A DNA stretch of 64,000 nucleotides, taken from contig JAXLUN010000011.1 in the NCBI GenBank assembly GCA_046329535.1, positions 33,459 to 97,458 on the forward strand, given 5' to 3'. The position numbers and the translations under genes are program-made. Positions 8,391-17,435 of this stretch are shown here, piece by piece. The DNA is from Bog-950 sp046329535 (GTDB lineage: Bacteria > Bacteroidota > Bacteroidia > Chitinophagales > LD1). Each line of letters starts with the position of its first letter. Positions within the stretch are counted from its first letter, which is position 1. Under the pieces are notes generated by a model. The model made no database searches, was not told where the DNA came from, and saw nothing but the letters and a program-made list of their open reading frames with translations.

Positions 8391-9491
8391 CTATTGCAGT
8401 TTACATTCGCCTCCTTTCATCTCACGCACCCATTGAGTAATCAATTCTAATCCCTCAACATGTTGAACGGAACGGCCAATCTCGGGCATTCTCATGCCTG
8501 GGTCATTTGTTTCCATTCTGTAAATGAGAATGGACTCTTCAGGTTTTCCAGGAACAACATCAAACAATCGGTTGCCTGTTGCTTTACCGGCAGCAACTGG
8601 TGTTTTACAGATACCCAAATTTTCAAGGTTATTGTTCTCCAAATTGAGGTAAAGACCAGAAGTATATGCAGGACCATTGGGTTGATGGCAGTGTCCGCAA
8701 TTCATTTCAAGATATGCTCTGGAGCGTTGATCAATATTGTAGTGAATAGAGTCTTTCCAATCGGCAATAGCAGGGGCGTCCTTGGATGGAGGAGCGTTTA
8801 CTAAAATGCCAGCTTTAGCCCAATGAACTAATTGATTTTCTTTCCCCGAAGAATAGTCATAATCTTTATTCAAGTTTCTAACTTTAGGTCCAATAGGAGA
8901 GAAGTTTAAATCATTTCTCCAATGACAGCCCTTACATTGATTTTTATTAGGAATCAGGTAGTCTATCTCTTTTTTGGTGCCGTCAAAATGTATCCAAGAT
9001 ACTTTTTTAATGTCACCTGAGTTATCTATTTGGGCATCTGTTTGCTCTTCATTCCAGACATAATCCAAATTTTCCCATCCTGTTTCTCGATGAACAAGCA
9101 AACGAGTTTCAATAATTCGCCTCTTTCCATTTGGATTACGGAAATCTTCGGGGTAGTAAAAGTTTTTGATCAGGCAAGACCCTACAGGCAACTGCAAGAC
9201 CTGTGAAGTATCATAATTGGCGCTCTTTCCTTCCGGCACAAAAACAAATCTGGCTTTGAATGCATAATCGGTAAAAAGGGGGGTAATTAAATCGTAAGGA
9301 ATTACACGCTCATTGGGTGTAAGTTCATTCATCACTCCCTGGAAGAAATTATATTCACTAAGTTTGTCAAAGGGCTTTTGAGAAACATCTAAAGTTACTT
9401 TAGATGGCCCTTGAGTATGACATCCTATCATGTATAGCGTGAAAAGAATTGGAGTGAAATAGAAAAAGATTTTACGCAAAAACGCTTTCAT
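8391..9491 (-). CDS. SO2930-like diheme c-type cytochrome lipoprotein
   Basis: A 366-residue exported protein. I start at ATG 9491, which opens on a lipoprotein signal with lipobox LYMIGC (Cys24), instead of the longer ORF start at 9524. Two CxxCH heme-binding motifs are visible: CKGCH at about 186-190 and CGHCH at about 265-269. The layout and the segments around them match the family called SO2930/HNE_0200 diheme cytochromes. It is likely a periplasmic or outer-membrane-anchored electron carrier; no redox partner gene is adjacent. The gene is transcribed towards the histidine kinase gene with 55 bp between them. Confidence 0.85.
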   Translation of the reverse strand: MKAFLRKIFFYFTPILFTLYMIGCHTQGPSKVTLDVSQKPFDKLSEYNFFQGVMNELTPNERVIPYDLITPLFTDYAFKARFVFVPEGKSANYDTSQVLQLPVGSCLIKNFYYPEDFRNPNGKRRIIETRLLVHRETGWENLDYVWNEEQTDAQIDNSGDIKKVSWIHFDGTKKEIDYLIPNKNQCKGCHWRNDLNFSPIGPKVRNLNKDYDYSSGKENQLVHWAKAGILVNAPPSKDAPAIADWKDSIHYNIDQRSRAYLEMNCGHCHQPNGPAYTSGLYLNLENNNLENLGICKTPVAAGKATGNRLFDVVPGKPEESILIYRMETNDPGMRMPEIGRSVQHVEGLELITQWVREMKGGECKLQ

Positions 9492-9559
9492 GTTGAGTAA
9501 GTTTAGAATGTCTTGTTTAAACACTTGTAAATAAAAGAAGTTCTGGAATTAATATTGCT

Positions 9560-9973
9560 ATGAAACAGAGAGATTTTAGTCATGAGTTTGAATTTAGAAC
9601 CAGCAGAAGCAGTGGCGCTGGCGGACAGCATGTGAATACAACCGAAACGAAAGTTGAGTTGACATTCCCTGTTTTTCAGTCAACCAGTTTGACGGATGAG
9701 CAGAAAGGAATGTTTTTCTCTAAATGGAAAAACAGAATAAATGATGAAGGCGAGTTTAAAATATGCAGTAGCCAGCATCGATCTCAAAGTGCTAATAAAG
9801 AGCATGTAATTAAGAAGTTCTATCTCATGCTGGAAAAGGCATTGACCAAGGAGAAGAAAAGAATTCCAACATCTGTTCCCCGCTCAGTCAAGGAGAATAT
9901 GCTGAAAAAGAAGAAAATCCATTCTCAGCTAAAAACAGAAAGAAGAAAAAATACCAGGGAGCATCTATCCTAA
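9560..9973 (+). CDS. arfB: Alternative ribosome-rescue factor ArfB (release-factor-like peptidyl-tRNA hydrolase)
   Basis: A 137-residue protein with the class I release-factor catalytic motif GGQ at residues 21-23 in SSGAGGQHVNTTETKVEL, and no stop-codon-recognition domain. The C-terminus is a strongly basic tail (KKKKIHSQLKTERRKN), the part that in ArfB/YaeJ enters the empty mRNA channel of stalled ribosomes. Its role is hydrolysis of peptidyl-tRNA on ribosomes lacking a stop codon. The length fits the family. Its 3' end overlaps the convergent flippase gene by 9 bp. Confidence 0.93.
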   Translation: MKQRDFSHEFEFRTSRSSGAGGQHVNTTETKVELTFPVFQSTSLTDEQKGMFFSKWKNRINDEGEFKICSSQHRSQSANKEHVIKKFYLMLEKALTKEKKRIPTSVPRSVKENMLKKKKIHSQLKTERRKNTREHLS

Positions 9974-11230
9974 AAAGCGAAAGGTTTTTTTGAGTATTAA
10001 CCAATCTTCCCGATCCAATTTGAATTTCGAAAGAGATACATTCTTATCCTTAATAAATAGTAGAAAAAGGACCGAGGCGGCTACGGTAAAAGAGGCCGTT
10101 GCCGCAAGCCCTGCTCCGCTGATAACATAAGGCGGAAGTAAGAAATAGCTGAATACAACCATGCTTAGAAATCCGGCCAGATTAGCAATAATGAGCTGCT
10201 TATAGCGTCCTATTCCCAGATAATAGCTGCTAACTACCAAGACAAAATTGTATATAAGAATGCCCGGATAAAGGAATCGGGTGCTGTGTCGTAACTTTCC
10301 AAATCCCTCACCAAACACAAAAGTGTATACCGAGGCCGGAACAGCAAATATGATTACCAGAACAAGCGCGCTGAGAATAAAACTTAGCTTAAAAAGCCGA
10401 ATGGTTTTTTCGGTTTCAGCTTTCAATTGGTTACTGTTGGAGGTTGATACGTACTGTATAGATGAAATACTTCTTGGAATTATCCAAACCGCTTCTAATA
10501 TGGAAATACCTACAGAGTAAACACCTAAGTATTGAGCCCCTTGTTGAATGCCCAATTGAAAGAAATAGTACCGAAGGTTCAGGAGTTGTAAAACCTCTGT
10601 AATTTGAAAAAGAAACCCGTATTTAAATGATTCTTTAAACTCGTTCCAGGTATAGTCTTTAATGAAATTTGTAAAAACTACTTGCTCTTTAATTAGTCTA
10701 AAGCTAAACAATGTTGCAATCAGGTAAGCCGCTAGTGATGCATAAATGTAAGCATAAGCATTGTGAATGTTAATCGCATAAAAACAAATGCTTATGCCGA
10801 CTAGTTGCAGCAAAAGAGCAACTACCGTAATCAAGTTTGAAAAGAATATTTTGTTTTTAGCCAACAGAATTGTTTGATGAATATTCATAACAGATGATAG
10901 TAGACTCAAAAGAGTAATTGAGATGAGATGATTTACCTGAACCAATTGCGTGTATCTCAGTACAACAAAGCCTACCAAGGCAACGATAACTGTCCATAAG
11001 TAAGCTGGAACTATGAGTAACTCCATTTTGTTTCTAGGTATTAAATAAACTAATGCCTGGCCGCCTAATATGTTACTAAAGAAGATGAAAAAATAAGTTA
11101 TGGTAACAAGCAGAGTGACATCTCCTTTTACAGCGGGTCCGGCATGACGAGCAATTATTACAGCTATTAAAAAATTAATGGCGGTTGATGCTGTGCGTGA
11201 TAATACAGTAAGGGCAATTTGTCTCTGCAA
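9965..11230 (-). CDS. Polysaccharide/O-antigen flippase-like membrane protein (MOP superfamily)
   Basis: A 421-residue polytopic protein with about 12 hydrophobic helices and the N-terminal pattern of Wzx-type flippases (LSRTASTAINFLIAVIIARHAGPAVKGDV). Such proteins move lipid-linked glycans across the inner membrane. No glycosyltransferase cluster surrounds it, but the divergent neighbour at 11284 is another polytopic protein, so the two may act in the same envelope pathway; that is inference. Substrate unknown. Confidence 0.82.
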   Translation of the reverse strand: MQRQIALTVLSRTASTAINFLIAVIIARHAGPAVKGDVTLLVTITYFFIFFSNILGGQALVYLIPRNKMELLIVPAYLWTVIVALVGFVVLRYTQLVQVNHLISITLLSLLSSVMNIHQTILLAKNKIFFSNLITVVALLLQLVGISICFYAINIHNAYAYIYASLAAYLIATLFSFRLIKEQVVFTNFIKDYTWNEFKESFKYGFLFQITEVLQLLNLRYYFFQLGIQQGAQYLGVYSVGISILEAVWIIPRSISSIQYVSTSNSNQLKAETEKTIRLFKLSFILSALVLVIIFAVPASVYTFVFGEGFGKLRHSTRFLYPGILIYNFVLVVSSYYLGIGRYKQLIIANLAGFLSMVVFSYFLLPPYVISGAGLAATASFTVAASVLFLLFIKDKNVSLSKFKLDREDWLILKKTFRFLG

Positions 11231-11283
11231 GTGAAAAACTTTCAGTGCAAATTAAGAACCTTTCAAATATTTTTTGATTTTAG

Positions 11284-12609
11284 ATGACGATGTTGCTATT
11301 CATTCATCTTTCACTCTATATTTTATACCTGTCAGCATTCCTTTGGCTTATCAAACGGAGCCACTTTTTTGATATTCAGTCAGTGTCTCGTTTTCAGTTG
11401 GGTATCTTTTTTCTTATAAAGGTAGCAGCAGGTATTCTCTTAACTGTAGTCTATACGTATTACTATACTGATCGAACTCATAACGACATTTACCGCTACT
11501 TTAACGATAGTGTTGTTATCTCCTCTGTATTATTCAAAAATCCTTCGGCATGGATTAAAATAATGCTTGACGCAGGTTTAGAGCATCCGGAAACCTTCCA
11601 ATATTTGATTCCTACTCAGAACTTTAGTCACTCCAGTTTAGATATGATTACCAATAATTCATTGATTATCCGACTGAATGTTTTGTTGAATTATGCATCG
11701 CATTACAATATTTGGATCAATACTCTCTTTTTTGATTTTTTCTCTTTTGCAGGCATGGTTGCATTATATAAAACATTGCAGCCTTATTTTAAGCCATTGC
11801 CAAATGCATTGAGTATTCCCATCTTTCTGATTCCGTCTGTTGTTTTTTGGAGTTCTGGTCTCTTAAAGGAATCAATGTATTTTATGTGTTTCGGATTTTG
11901 GCTTCATTCTTTTTTGTGGCTTACTCAGGGCCGTAAAAAAGCCCGAGATATCATTGTCTTGTTTGTAACGTCCTGGCTTATTTTGAGTATTAAAATTCAG
12001 TTTTTTGCTATCCTGTTTATTAGTGCCTATTTCTTCTTGCTAATCTCTTCTGTCGGATTAAAGCGTTGGGCAGGAATTGCTCTTTTACTGTTTTTTACCC
12101 TGATTGCCTGGTATGGCCATTTTATGACTTTCATCTGCGAAGTAATAAGCTATAAGCGCACTGAATTTATACTGTTGGCCAATGCTCAAAATGCGGGAAG
12201 CTTAATTCCATTGAATCAGCTAGCAACGGATTGTTTAGAACTCTTTTACGAGATCCCTTCAGGATTTATTAATGCCGTATTTCGACCTTTTATCTGGGAA
12301 TACAAGAATCTATTTCAACTAATTTTCTGCTTTGAAAATTTATTCTTTCTACTCGCAATAATGTTTGTCTTGATTCGGTTTTTCAAGTACCCGCAAGGAG
12401 TAAAAAAGCATTTGTTTGTATTCTTTTTTTTGTTTTCTATTCTCAACTATCTGGTTATTGGATTGACAGTTCCTATTGAAGGTGCGATAGTCCATTATAG
12501 AGTTGTTGCCACTCCTTCTTTATTTATATCAGCACTTCTTGTGATAGATTTAGAAAAGCTAAAAGGATTTGTTTATGCGGTTTTACAGTTAAGATATGGC
12601 CAAGAGTAA
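11284..12609 (+). CDS. Polytopic membrane protein, possible glycan polymerase/transferase
   Basis: A 441-residue membrane protein with around 10-11 predicted helices and a sizeable loop after the second or third helix (residues ~65-130, containing HNDIYRYFNDS). I do not recognise a precise family. The layout resembles Wzy/EpsG-type polysaccharide polymerases and other glycolipid enzymes, and the divergent flippase gene 54 bp away fits that. The final 14 bp overlap the start of the PAS histidine kinase gene, so translation is probably coupled. Confidence 0.6.
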   Translation: MTMLLFIHLSLYILYLSAFLWLIKRSHFFDIQSVSRFQLGIFFLIKVAAGILLTVVYTYYYTDRTHNDIYRYFNDSVVISSVLFKNPSAWIKIMLDAGLEHPETFQYLIPTQNFSHSSLDMITNNSLIIRLNVLLNYASHYNIWINTLFFDFFSFAGMVALYKTLQPYFKPLPNALSIPIFLIPSVVFWSSGLLKESMYFMCFGFWLHSFLWLTQGRKKARDIIVLFVTSWLILSIKIQFFAILFISAYFFLLISSVGLKRWAGIALLLFFTLIAWYGHFMTFICEVISYKRTEFILLANAQNAGSLIPLNQLATDCLELFYEIPSGFINAVFRPFIWEYKNLFQLIFCFENLFFLLAIMFVLIRFFKYPQGVKKHLFVFFFLFSILNYLVIGLTVPIEGAIVHYRVVATPSLFISALLVIDLEKLKGFVYAVLQLRYGQE

Positions 12610-13645
12610 AGAAAAAGCGAGTCGGAAAGTTACTTTGCACAGGCCATTTAATGAAAGCCGGTGGCAGTCTGTTTTTGAAAATATGGCTGAGATTGTCATG
12701 GTTATAGATCGTCAGTTTAAAATTCTTACCATGAATCATGAACAGCAAGGGTTTACCAGAGAAAATACAATAGGAAGGAACCTTTTTGATTATGTTCCTG
12801 CATCGAAAACACAAAAGATTAAACAGCAGTTAGCGCAGCTTATCAAAAACGGGAAGTCTTTTGATGATGAAAATCTAATTGCCGGAATGGATGGTACTTA
12901 TGCTTGGTATAAAACAGTTTATAGTCCTATTCGTAATGTGGATGGGAATGTGGAAGAGATAATCGTTATTTCTCATGACATTACGGCTATAAAGTATGCC
13001 GAAGACAGAGTGCTTCATGCAGTTTTTGATGGTCAGGAATGCGAGCGGAAACGGTTGTCGGCTGATTTGCATGATGGGTTAGGACAGTATATAAGCGCTA
13101 TTGGCTTTGGTTTATTTCAACTGCAGCAGCTGACTACTGATAACAATGCGGTAGAAAGAACAAGAATTTTGAAGGAGCTAAAAACAATGGTTAATAAGGC
13201 CGGTGCGGAGTTAAAATCTATTGCTTATAACCTTTCTTCTCAAAATTTGGAGCAATATGGATTGGTGGCTGCAACCAGAGATTATTGTTCAGAGATGGGG
13301 CATATGTTTAGTATAACGGTAAGATTTAAGGCGCTGAATATGCGCAATAGATTAAATCCGGAAATTGAAATTACACTCTACCGGTTGGTGCAGGAATTAC
13401 TCAATAATATAGTTAAGCATGCGCATTGTTCCGTGGCGGATATTCGATTAATAAAAGATTCCAATAGCGTTTTATTATCGGTAGCCGATAATGGAAAGGG
13501 TTTTAAATGGAGCAAAAAAAATAAAGGATTGGGTCTACTGAATCTTAAAAAACGGCTTAAACCTTTTAATGGTAGCGTACAAGTAATTTCTGAAAATAAT
13601 CAGGGTACAACTATTTTGGTTTCTATTCCTCTCAATAAAAACTGA
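12596..13645 (+). CDS. PAS-domain sensor histidine kinase (NarL/DegS-type, HisKA_3)
   Basis: A 349-residue cytoplasmic kinase. A PAS domain occupies about residues 21-135 (VFENMAEIVMVIDRQFKILTMN, with PAC-like YSPIRNVDGNVEEIIVISHDITAIK). HisKA_3 follows with phospho-acceptor H159 in ERKRLSADLHDGLGQYISA, then a HATPase with LVQELLNNIVKHA, VADNGKGF and GLGLLNLKKRLK. It has no membrane helix, so the signal is sensed in the cytoplasm, or through the membrane protein whose gene it overlaps by 14 bp. The likely partner is the LuxR-type regulator encoded convergently 15 bp downstream. Confidence 0.9.
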   Translation: MAKSKEKASRKVTLHRPFNESRWQSVFENMAEIVMVIDRQFKILTMNHEQQGFTRENTIGRNLFDYVPASKTQKIKQQLAQLIKNGKSFDDENLIAGMDGTYAWYKTVYSPIRNVDGNVEEIIVISHDITAIKYAEDRVLHAVFDGQECERKRLSADLHDGLGQYISAIGFGLFQLQQLTTDNNAVERTRILKELKTMVNKAGAELKSIAYNLSSQNLEQYGLVAATRDYCSEMGHMFSITVRFKALNMRNRLNPEIEITLYRLVQELLNNIVKHAHCSVADIRLIKDSNSVLLSVADNGKGFKWSKKNKGLGLLNLKKRLKPFNGSVQVISENNQGTTILVSIPLNKN

Positions 13646-13659
13646 AATGAAATAGATAC

Positions 13660-14283
13660 TTATAGTTTCATTGCAAACTTAACCAGTCCGTTGGGAGAGG
13701 TAATTTGTAGCTTACGACAGATGTTTTTCCGGTGGGTATCTACCGTATATACTCTCAACTTGAGATGAGTGGCAATTTGCCGACTGGTTAAACCTTCCTG
13801 AATTAATAAAAGTATTTCCTTTTCCCTTTTAGATAAGTGATTCAAGTTAGACTGGTTTGGTATCGTTGAACTAAATTTCTCTTTTGTGGGCTTCATGTGA
13901 ATGAAAACCTTTTTTCCATTCATAACTTTCGTAAGCGTTTCTATCAAGGCAGAACCTTCGGTTAGTTTAGGAATAAAACCATCTACACCATTTTTTTGCA
14001 ATTGTTGAATGATTGAATGGTCATCATACATGGATATGACTACTACTTTAATTTGAGGGTATTTAGTTTTTATCAGAATAGAGGCTTCTATACCGTTTAC
14101 TATAGGCATATTAATATCTAATAAGACTAAGTCTGGTTGCTTACGGTTCAATAACCGCAAAAGCGCTTTACCATCATGTACTGTACCGGTTACGTGGTAT
14201 GGGGTTGTTGAGTGGATAACTGAAGTTAGCCCTTCTGTTATCAGCGGATGATCGTCTGCGATTAATATGGTTTGTTTGTTCAT
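13660..14283 (-). CDS. NarL/LuxR-family response regulator
   Basis: A 207-residue regulator. The receiver domain (about 5-120) has acidic residues D10 and D11, phospho-acceptor D56 in LVLLDINMP, and the switch residues Ser and Lys at VVISMYDD and IPK. A LuxR-type helix-turn-helix (about 145-205) carries LSKREKEILLLIQEGLTSRQIA and VDTHRKNI. It is the natural partner of the NarL-type kinase, yet the two genes converge instead of forming an operon, so their amounts are controlled separately. Three tiny ORFs follow upstream of its start on the other strand. Confidence 0.92.
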   Translation of the reverse strand: MNKQTILIADDHPLITEGLTSVIHSTTPYHVTGTVHDGKALLRLLNRKQPDLVLLDINMPIVNGIEASILIKTKYPQIKVVVISMYDDHSIIQQLQKNGVDGFIPKLTEGSALIETLTKVMNGKKVFIHMKPTKEKFSSTIPNQSNLNHLSKREKEILLLIQEGLTSRQIATHLKLRVYTVDTHRKNICRKLQITSPNGLVKFAMKL

Positions 14284-14408
14284 TTAACTCTAAGCTACAC
14301 TATTTGTGACAAATGTGTTTGCTGAGATATCTCAAAAATTGATTACCTAAAATTAGGTATTTATTCATGCTGATAACTCATTCATATTTGTTCAATAAAC
14401 AGAAGATT

Positions 14409-14525
14409 ATGATGCGTTACGGTATTAGCTTATTCGCCTTATTAATGATTGGCTTTTTTACTATCGCATTAAAAGCATGGAAAGCCAGTAGCAAAGGTAA
14501 GGAGAAGAAAAGGGTTAGCAAGTAG
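14409..14525 (+). CDS. Putative 38-residue single-span membrane peptide
   Basis: A small ORF with ATG at 14409 (a second ATG follows at once) and TAG at 14523. It starts with a hydrophobic helix (YGISLFALLMIGFFTIAL) and ends with a Lys-rich cytoplasmic-type tail (SSKGKEKKRVSK). The layout follows the positive-inside pattern of short membrane proteins. There is no homology evidence. It is the first of three small ORFs on this strand in an otherwise empty 677-bp gap. Confidence 0.4.
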   Translation: MMRYGISLFALLMIGFFTIALKAWKASSKGKEKKRVSK

Positions 14526-14564
14526 TTTTTTTGTAAGTAAATAACTAAAAGAGTTAAATAACAC

Positions 14565-14732
14565 ATGCAGTTGATTAGAGTCATTGAACAGATATTAAGC
14601 GACCTTTTAAATGGCAGATACTATCCAATCACTATTCCATTTCCCAGGCCAATTGTGCTGTTTAAAAGGGCTAAAATTCTTGCAATTTATCAGAGTAATA
14701 TACATCTCCTTATGGATCAGTTGAACTATTAA
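14565..14732 (+). CDS. Putative 55-residue small protein
   Basis: A small ORF with ATG at 14565 and TAA at 14730. The product has an amphipathic N-terminus (MQLIRVIEQILSDLLNG), a proline-rich middle (PITIPFPRPIVLF) and a mixed C-terminus. No signal peptide or domain is recognised. It lies 39 bp after the 38-residue ORF and 28 bp before the next one, all on the same strand, so the three could be one transcript. Coding status is uncertain. Confidence 0.35.
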   Translation: MQLIRVIEQILSDLLNGRYYPITIPFPRPIVLFKRAKILAIYQSNIHLLMDQLNY

Positions 14733-14760
14733 GTATCCATTAAATGCAAAACCTGTTGTG

Positions 14761-14892
14761 ATGAAAAGCATTTACGAAAGGCGAAGAAAAGAAGAGGTTG
14801 CAAAAAGGCGGAAAGCGATAATGCCATTAATAGTGATAATTACTCTGCTTGTAAGTTGTTTTGCAGTAATCCTCTTATATTTAATTCTATAA
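14761..14892 (+). CDS. Putative 43-residue single-span membrane peptide
   Basis: A small ORF with ATG at 14761 and TAA at 14890. An N-terminal basic segment (YERRRKEEVAKRRKA) is followed by a long hydrophobic helix (MPLIVIITLLVSCFAVILLY), which predicts a membrane peptide with its N-terminus in the cytoplasm. This charge-then-helix design is unlikely in a random ORF. It is the third of the small ORFs in this gap. Function unknown. Confidence 0.45.
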   Translation: MKSIYERRRKEEVAKRRKAIMPLIVIITLLVSCFAVILLYLIL

Positions 14893-14960
14893 ACAACAGT
14901 TATTTAGTTGGCAGCTAACTGGCAGTTTATTTAACAGATATAACTGTCTGTTTCAACAAG

Positions 14961-16172
14961 CTATTTATTACCAACCACTACATTTAGTGTAGGGTAAAGC
15001 TGCTTACAGGTAGAAGAAATCACTCGGGTTACATCAATATTTCCGCCCCGTTTTCCAAAATTTAATGTAATACTGTTGGTGTTGGTGTTTCCAATTGCCT
15101 TGCAATCTTTTGGATACCTCCATTCATACATAGCCCCTTCTACCAGAGGTACTGAATAGGTTACATTTTGTGTGCCGCTGGCAACCTGACGGCTACCCTG
15201 TATGTATGGTAGTTCAATTAATCCAAAATCAACGGCAGTCCAATAGGAGGAGAAGTAATTCTTATCGGAAGAAAATGCCACCAGTTTGCCTCCCTCATTT
15301 TCACATTTGCCGGGGTTTACTAACAGGGCATGTCCCATGTGTTTTACCCGGTAATAAATGACGGCTACAGAACTATCCGGTTTGCGATAAATGTTTTTCT
15401 CTATGGCTTTTACCTGTGCAAACCGCTTTATACTTTCAGTAGGGGTTGTACTTACTCCGTGTAAATTAGTCCATTGTTTCATCAATTGGGTTCCGTTCCT
15501 TTTATTCACCACAACATCGGCATTACCCTGATAAATAATCATTTTAGGATACGCCCCGGTATATTCAGAATTCTGCTCACGAACTAGTTGCCCCCAATTA
15601 TCCGGGCTTTTGATTCGCCATCCGTATAAAGAAAGCATAGCCGTCCAGATGTTTGTTGCGGTTTTGTAAGCGCCACCGGCAAATACAGCGCCTGCATTGA
15701 ATGTTTCGGGGTAATCGGCCATCATGGTAACGGCCATGGCAGCACCTGCCGAAAGCCCTGTAACAAATACTCTAGATGAGTCAATACGGTAACTGCGCTT
15801 CACCGCTTCAATCATTTGCTTAATAGAATAGTTTTCACCCTTACCTTTTTCAAGGTCACTTCGCTGATACCAACAAAAACATTTCATGGGGTTGTTAAGC
15901 ATGCGCTGTTGAGGATATAGCACCATGAACCCGAATTGGTCGGCCAGTTTATTCCAGCCCGATTGTTTGGCTACTATTCCGGCATTTTGTAAACAGCCAT
16001 GTAACACAACAATCAAAGGAATATTCTTTTTATCGTCTAGTCCATTGGGTTGGTACAAGTACATTTTCAAATTACCGGGATTTTCTCCAAAGCTGTTTAC
16101 ACGCTCTATCTTCTGTGCAAACAAAACAGGGTAACAAAGTAAAAGAGTGATGACAGGCGGAATTATCTTCAT
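14961..16172 (-). CDS. Secreted PHB-depolymerase-family esterase with extra C-terminal domain
   Basis: A 403-residue alpha/beta hydrolase with signal peptide MKIIPPVITLLLCYPVLFA. The oxyanion-hole segment VVLHGCLQNA is at about 55-64. The nucleophile S141 lies in GLSAGAAMA, and a likely catalytic His sits in VKHMGHALLV. The family cleaves polyhydroxybutyrate or feruloyl and acetyl esters. Beyond the catalytic domain, residues ~320-403 form a small beta-rich domain that may bind substrate or surface. Its ATG overlaps the stop region of the upstream methyltransferase gene by 4 bp, so the two are probably translationally coupled. The natural ester substrate is not shown. Confidence 0.85.
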   Translation of the reverse strand: MKIIPPVITLLLCYPVLFAQKIERVNSFGENPGNLKMYLYQPNGLDDKKNIPLIVVLHGCLQNAGIVAKQSGWNKLADQFGFMVLYPQQRMLNNPMKCFCWYQRSDLEKGKGENYSIKQMIEAVKRSYRIDSSRVFVTGLSAGAAMAVTMMADYPETFNAGAVFAGGAYKTATNIWTAMLSLYGWRIKSPDNWGQLVREQNSEYTGAYPKMIIYQGNADVVVNKRNGTQLMKQWTNLHGVSTTPTESIKRFAQVKAIEKNIYRKPDSSVAVIYYRVKHMGHALLVNPGKCENEGGKLVAFSSDKNYFSSYWTAVDFGLIELPYIQGSRQVASGTQNVTYSVPLVEGAMYEWRYPKDCKAIGNTNTNSITLNFGKRGGNIDVTRVISSTCKQLYPTLNVVVGNK

Positions 16173-17401
16173 TTGTTATCTTGACTAGGAGAGAAGTAGT
16201 CCGGATTATTAGGGTCTAAACTTCGTCCTTGCAGCTTATGTAATTTTTTTGTGCCACTATATATAGAGTATTTCATAAACCGACACTCTAATTGTCCGTT
16301 GAATACCGGAATTTTTCTGGTTGGTCTGAGCCCTACCGCTTTAAACGCATCAGGATTTGAACTGATAATCCAGCAGTCATAACCCTGGAATTTTTTCTTA
16401 AAAGTATCTCCAATATTTTTGTATAGTTCTTCAATATTATCCTGATCCATTCTTTCCCCATAGGGAGGATTTACAATGACTACCCCACCTCCTTCGGGAG
16501 TGTCAAAATCCTTCATATCACATTCCCTGATATGAACAATATCCTCCACTTTAGCACGCTTTACATTTTCTTTGGCTTTGCGGGCTACATGGTGCGAAAT
16601 CTCTCCCCCCAGAACTTTAGGCGTATCACTAGAAATTCGCTCAATGGCAGCATCAGATATTTTCTCCCATAGTTCTTTATCGAAAGGTAAAAAGCGCTGC
16701 CACCTCATAAATCCAAAGTCTTCCTTATAATAACCCGGTGGAATATTAGCAGCAATTAAAGCCGCCTCAATCAAGATAGTTCCGGAGCCGCACATAGGGT
16801 CAATAAACGTAGAGTATTTATTCCAGCCACTTAGTAGAACCAAGCCGGCTGCAAGAACTTCATTAATCGGGGCCAGATTGGTTTTATCCCGATACCCCCT
16901 TTTATGCAAACTCTCTCCCGAGCTATCTAATGCAACGCTGCAAACATCATTGTAGATATGCAGGTGTATGCGAATGGTAGGTTTATCTAAATCAACGCTG
17001 GGGCGTTTTTCAAACTTGGCCCGGAATTGATCTGCAATAGCATCTTTTGTTTTTTGAGAAATATACTGCGAGTGGGTAAAGAGAGTTGTATTTAGAACGG
17101 TATCAATAGCGAGTGTATCATCAACGCCCATAAAATTTTCCCAGTTTATTTTCTGAATTTCCTGGTATAACTCATGCTCATTTTTTACTTTAAACTTGGC
17201 AAATGGAACCAGCACTCGCAGAGCTGTTCTCAGGTGAAGATTACACTTATACATCACTCCTTTATCTCCCTTAAAACTAACGGCCCTATTGTGCTTCTCT
17301 ATATCTCTGGCACCCAGTTTCAGTAATTCAGCCGATAGTACATCCTCCAAGCCAAAAATGGTTTTTGCAATCAGAGGTAATTCATCTGTTAGTTCGAGCA
17401 T
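16169..17401 (-). CDS. THUMP-domain class I SAM-dependent RNA methyltransferase (RlmL/YpsC-like)
   Basis: A 410-residue protein with an N-terminal THUMP RNA-binding region (about 60-165) and a C-terminal Rossmann methyltransferase. The SAM-binding motif is FIDPMCGSGTILIEAALIA. The catalytic N6/N2-guanine-type motif NPPYGERM follows HIRECDMKDF. The architecture matches the N-terminal half of RlmL and YpsC, which modify 23S rRNA. It lies 35 bp downstream of pyrG on the same strand and overlaps the esterase gene start. Confidence 0.9.
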   Translation of the reverse strand: MLELTDELPLIAKTIFGLEDVLSAELLKLGARDIEKHNRAVSFKGDKGVMYKCNLHLRTALRVLVPFAKFKVKNEHELYQEIQKINWENFMGVDDTLAIDTVLNTTLFTHSQYISQKTKDAIADQFRAKFEKRPSVDLDKPTIRIHLHIYNDVCSVALDSSGESLHKRGYRDKTNLAPINEVLAAGLVLLSGWNKYSTFIDPMCGSGTILIEAALIAANIPPGYYKEDFGFMRWQRFLPFDKELWEKISDAAIERISSDTPKVLGGEISHHVARKAKENVKRAKVEDIVHIRECDMKDFDTPEGGGVVIVNPPYGERMDQDNIEELYKNIGDTFKKKFQGYDCWIISSNPDAFKAVGLRPTRKIPVFNGQLECRFMKYSIYSGTKKLHKLQGRSLDPNNPDYFSPSQDNK

Positions 17402-17435
17402 ATGTAAAATGTATCGGTTAAGAGCGTAAGAAAGG

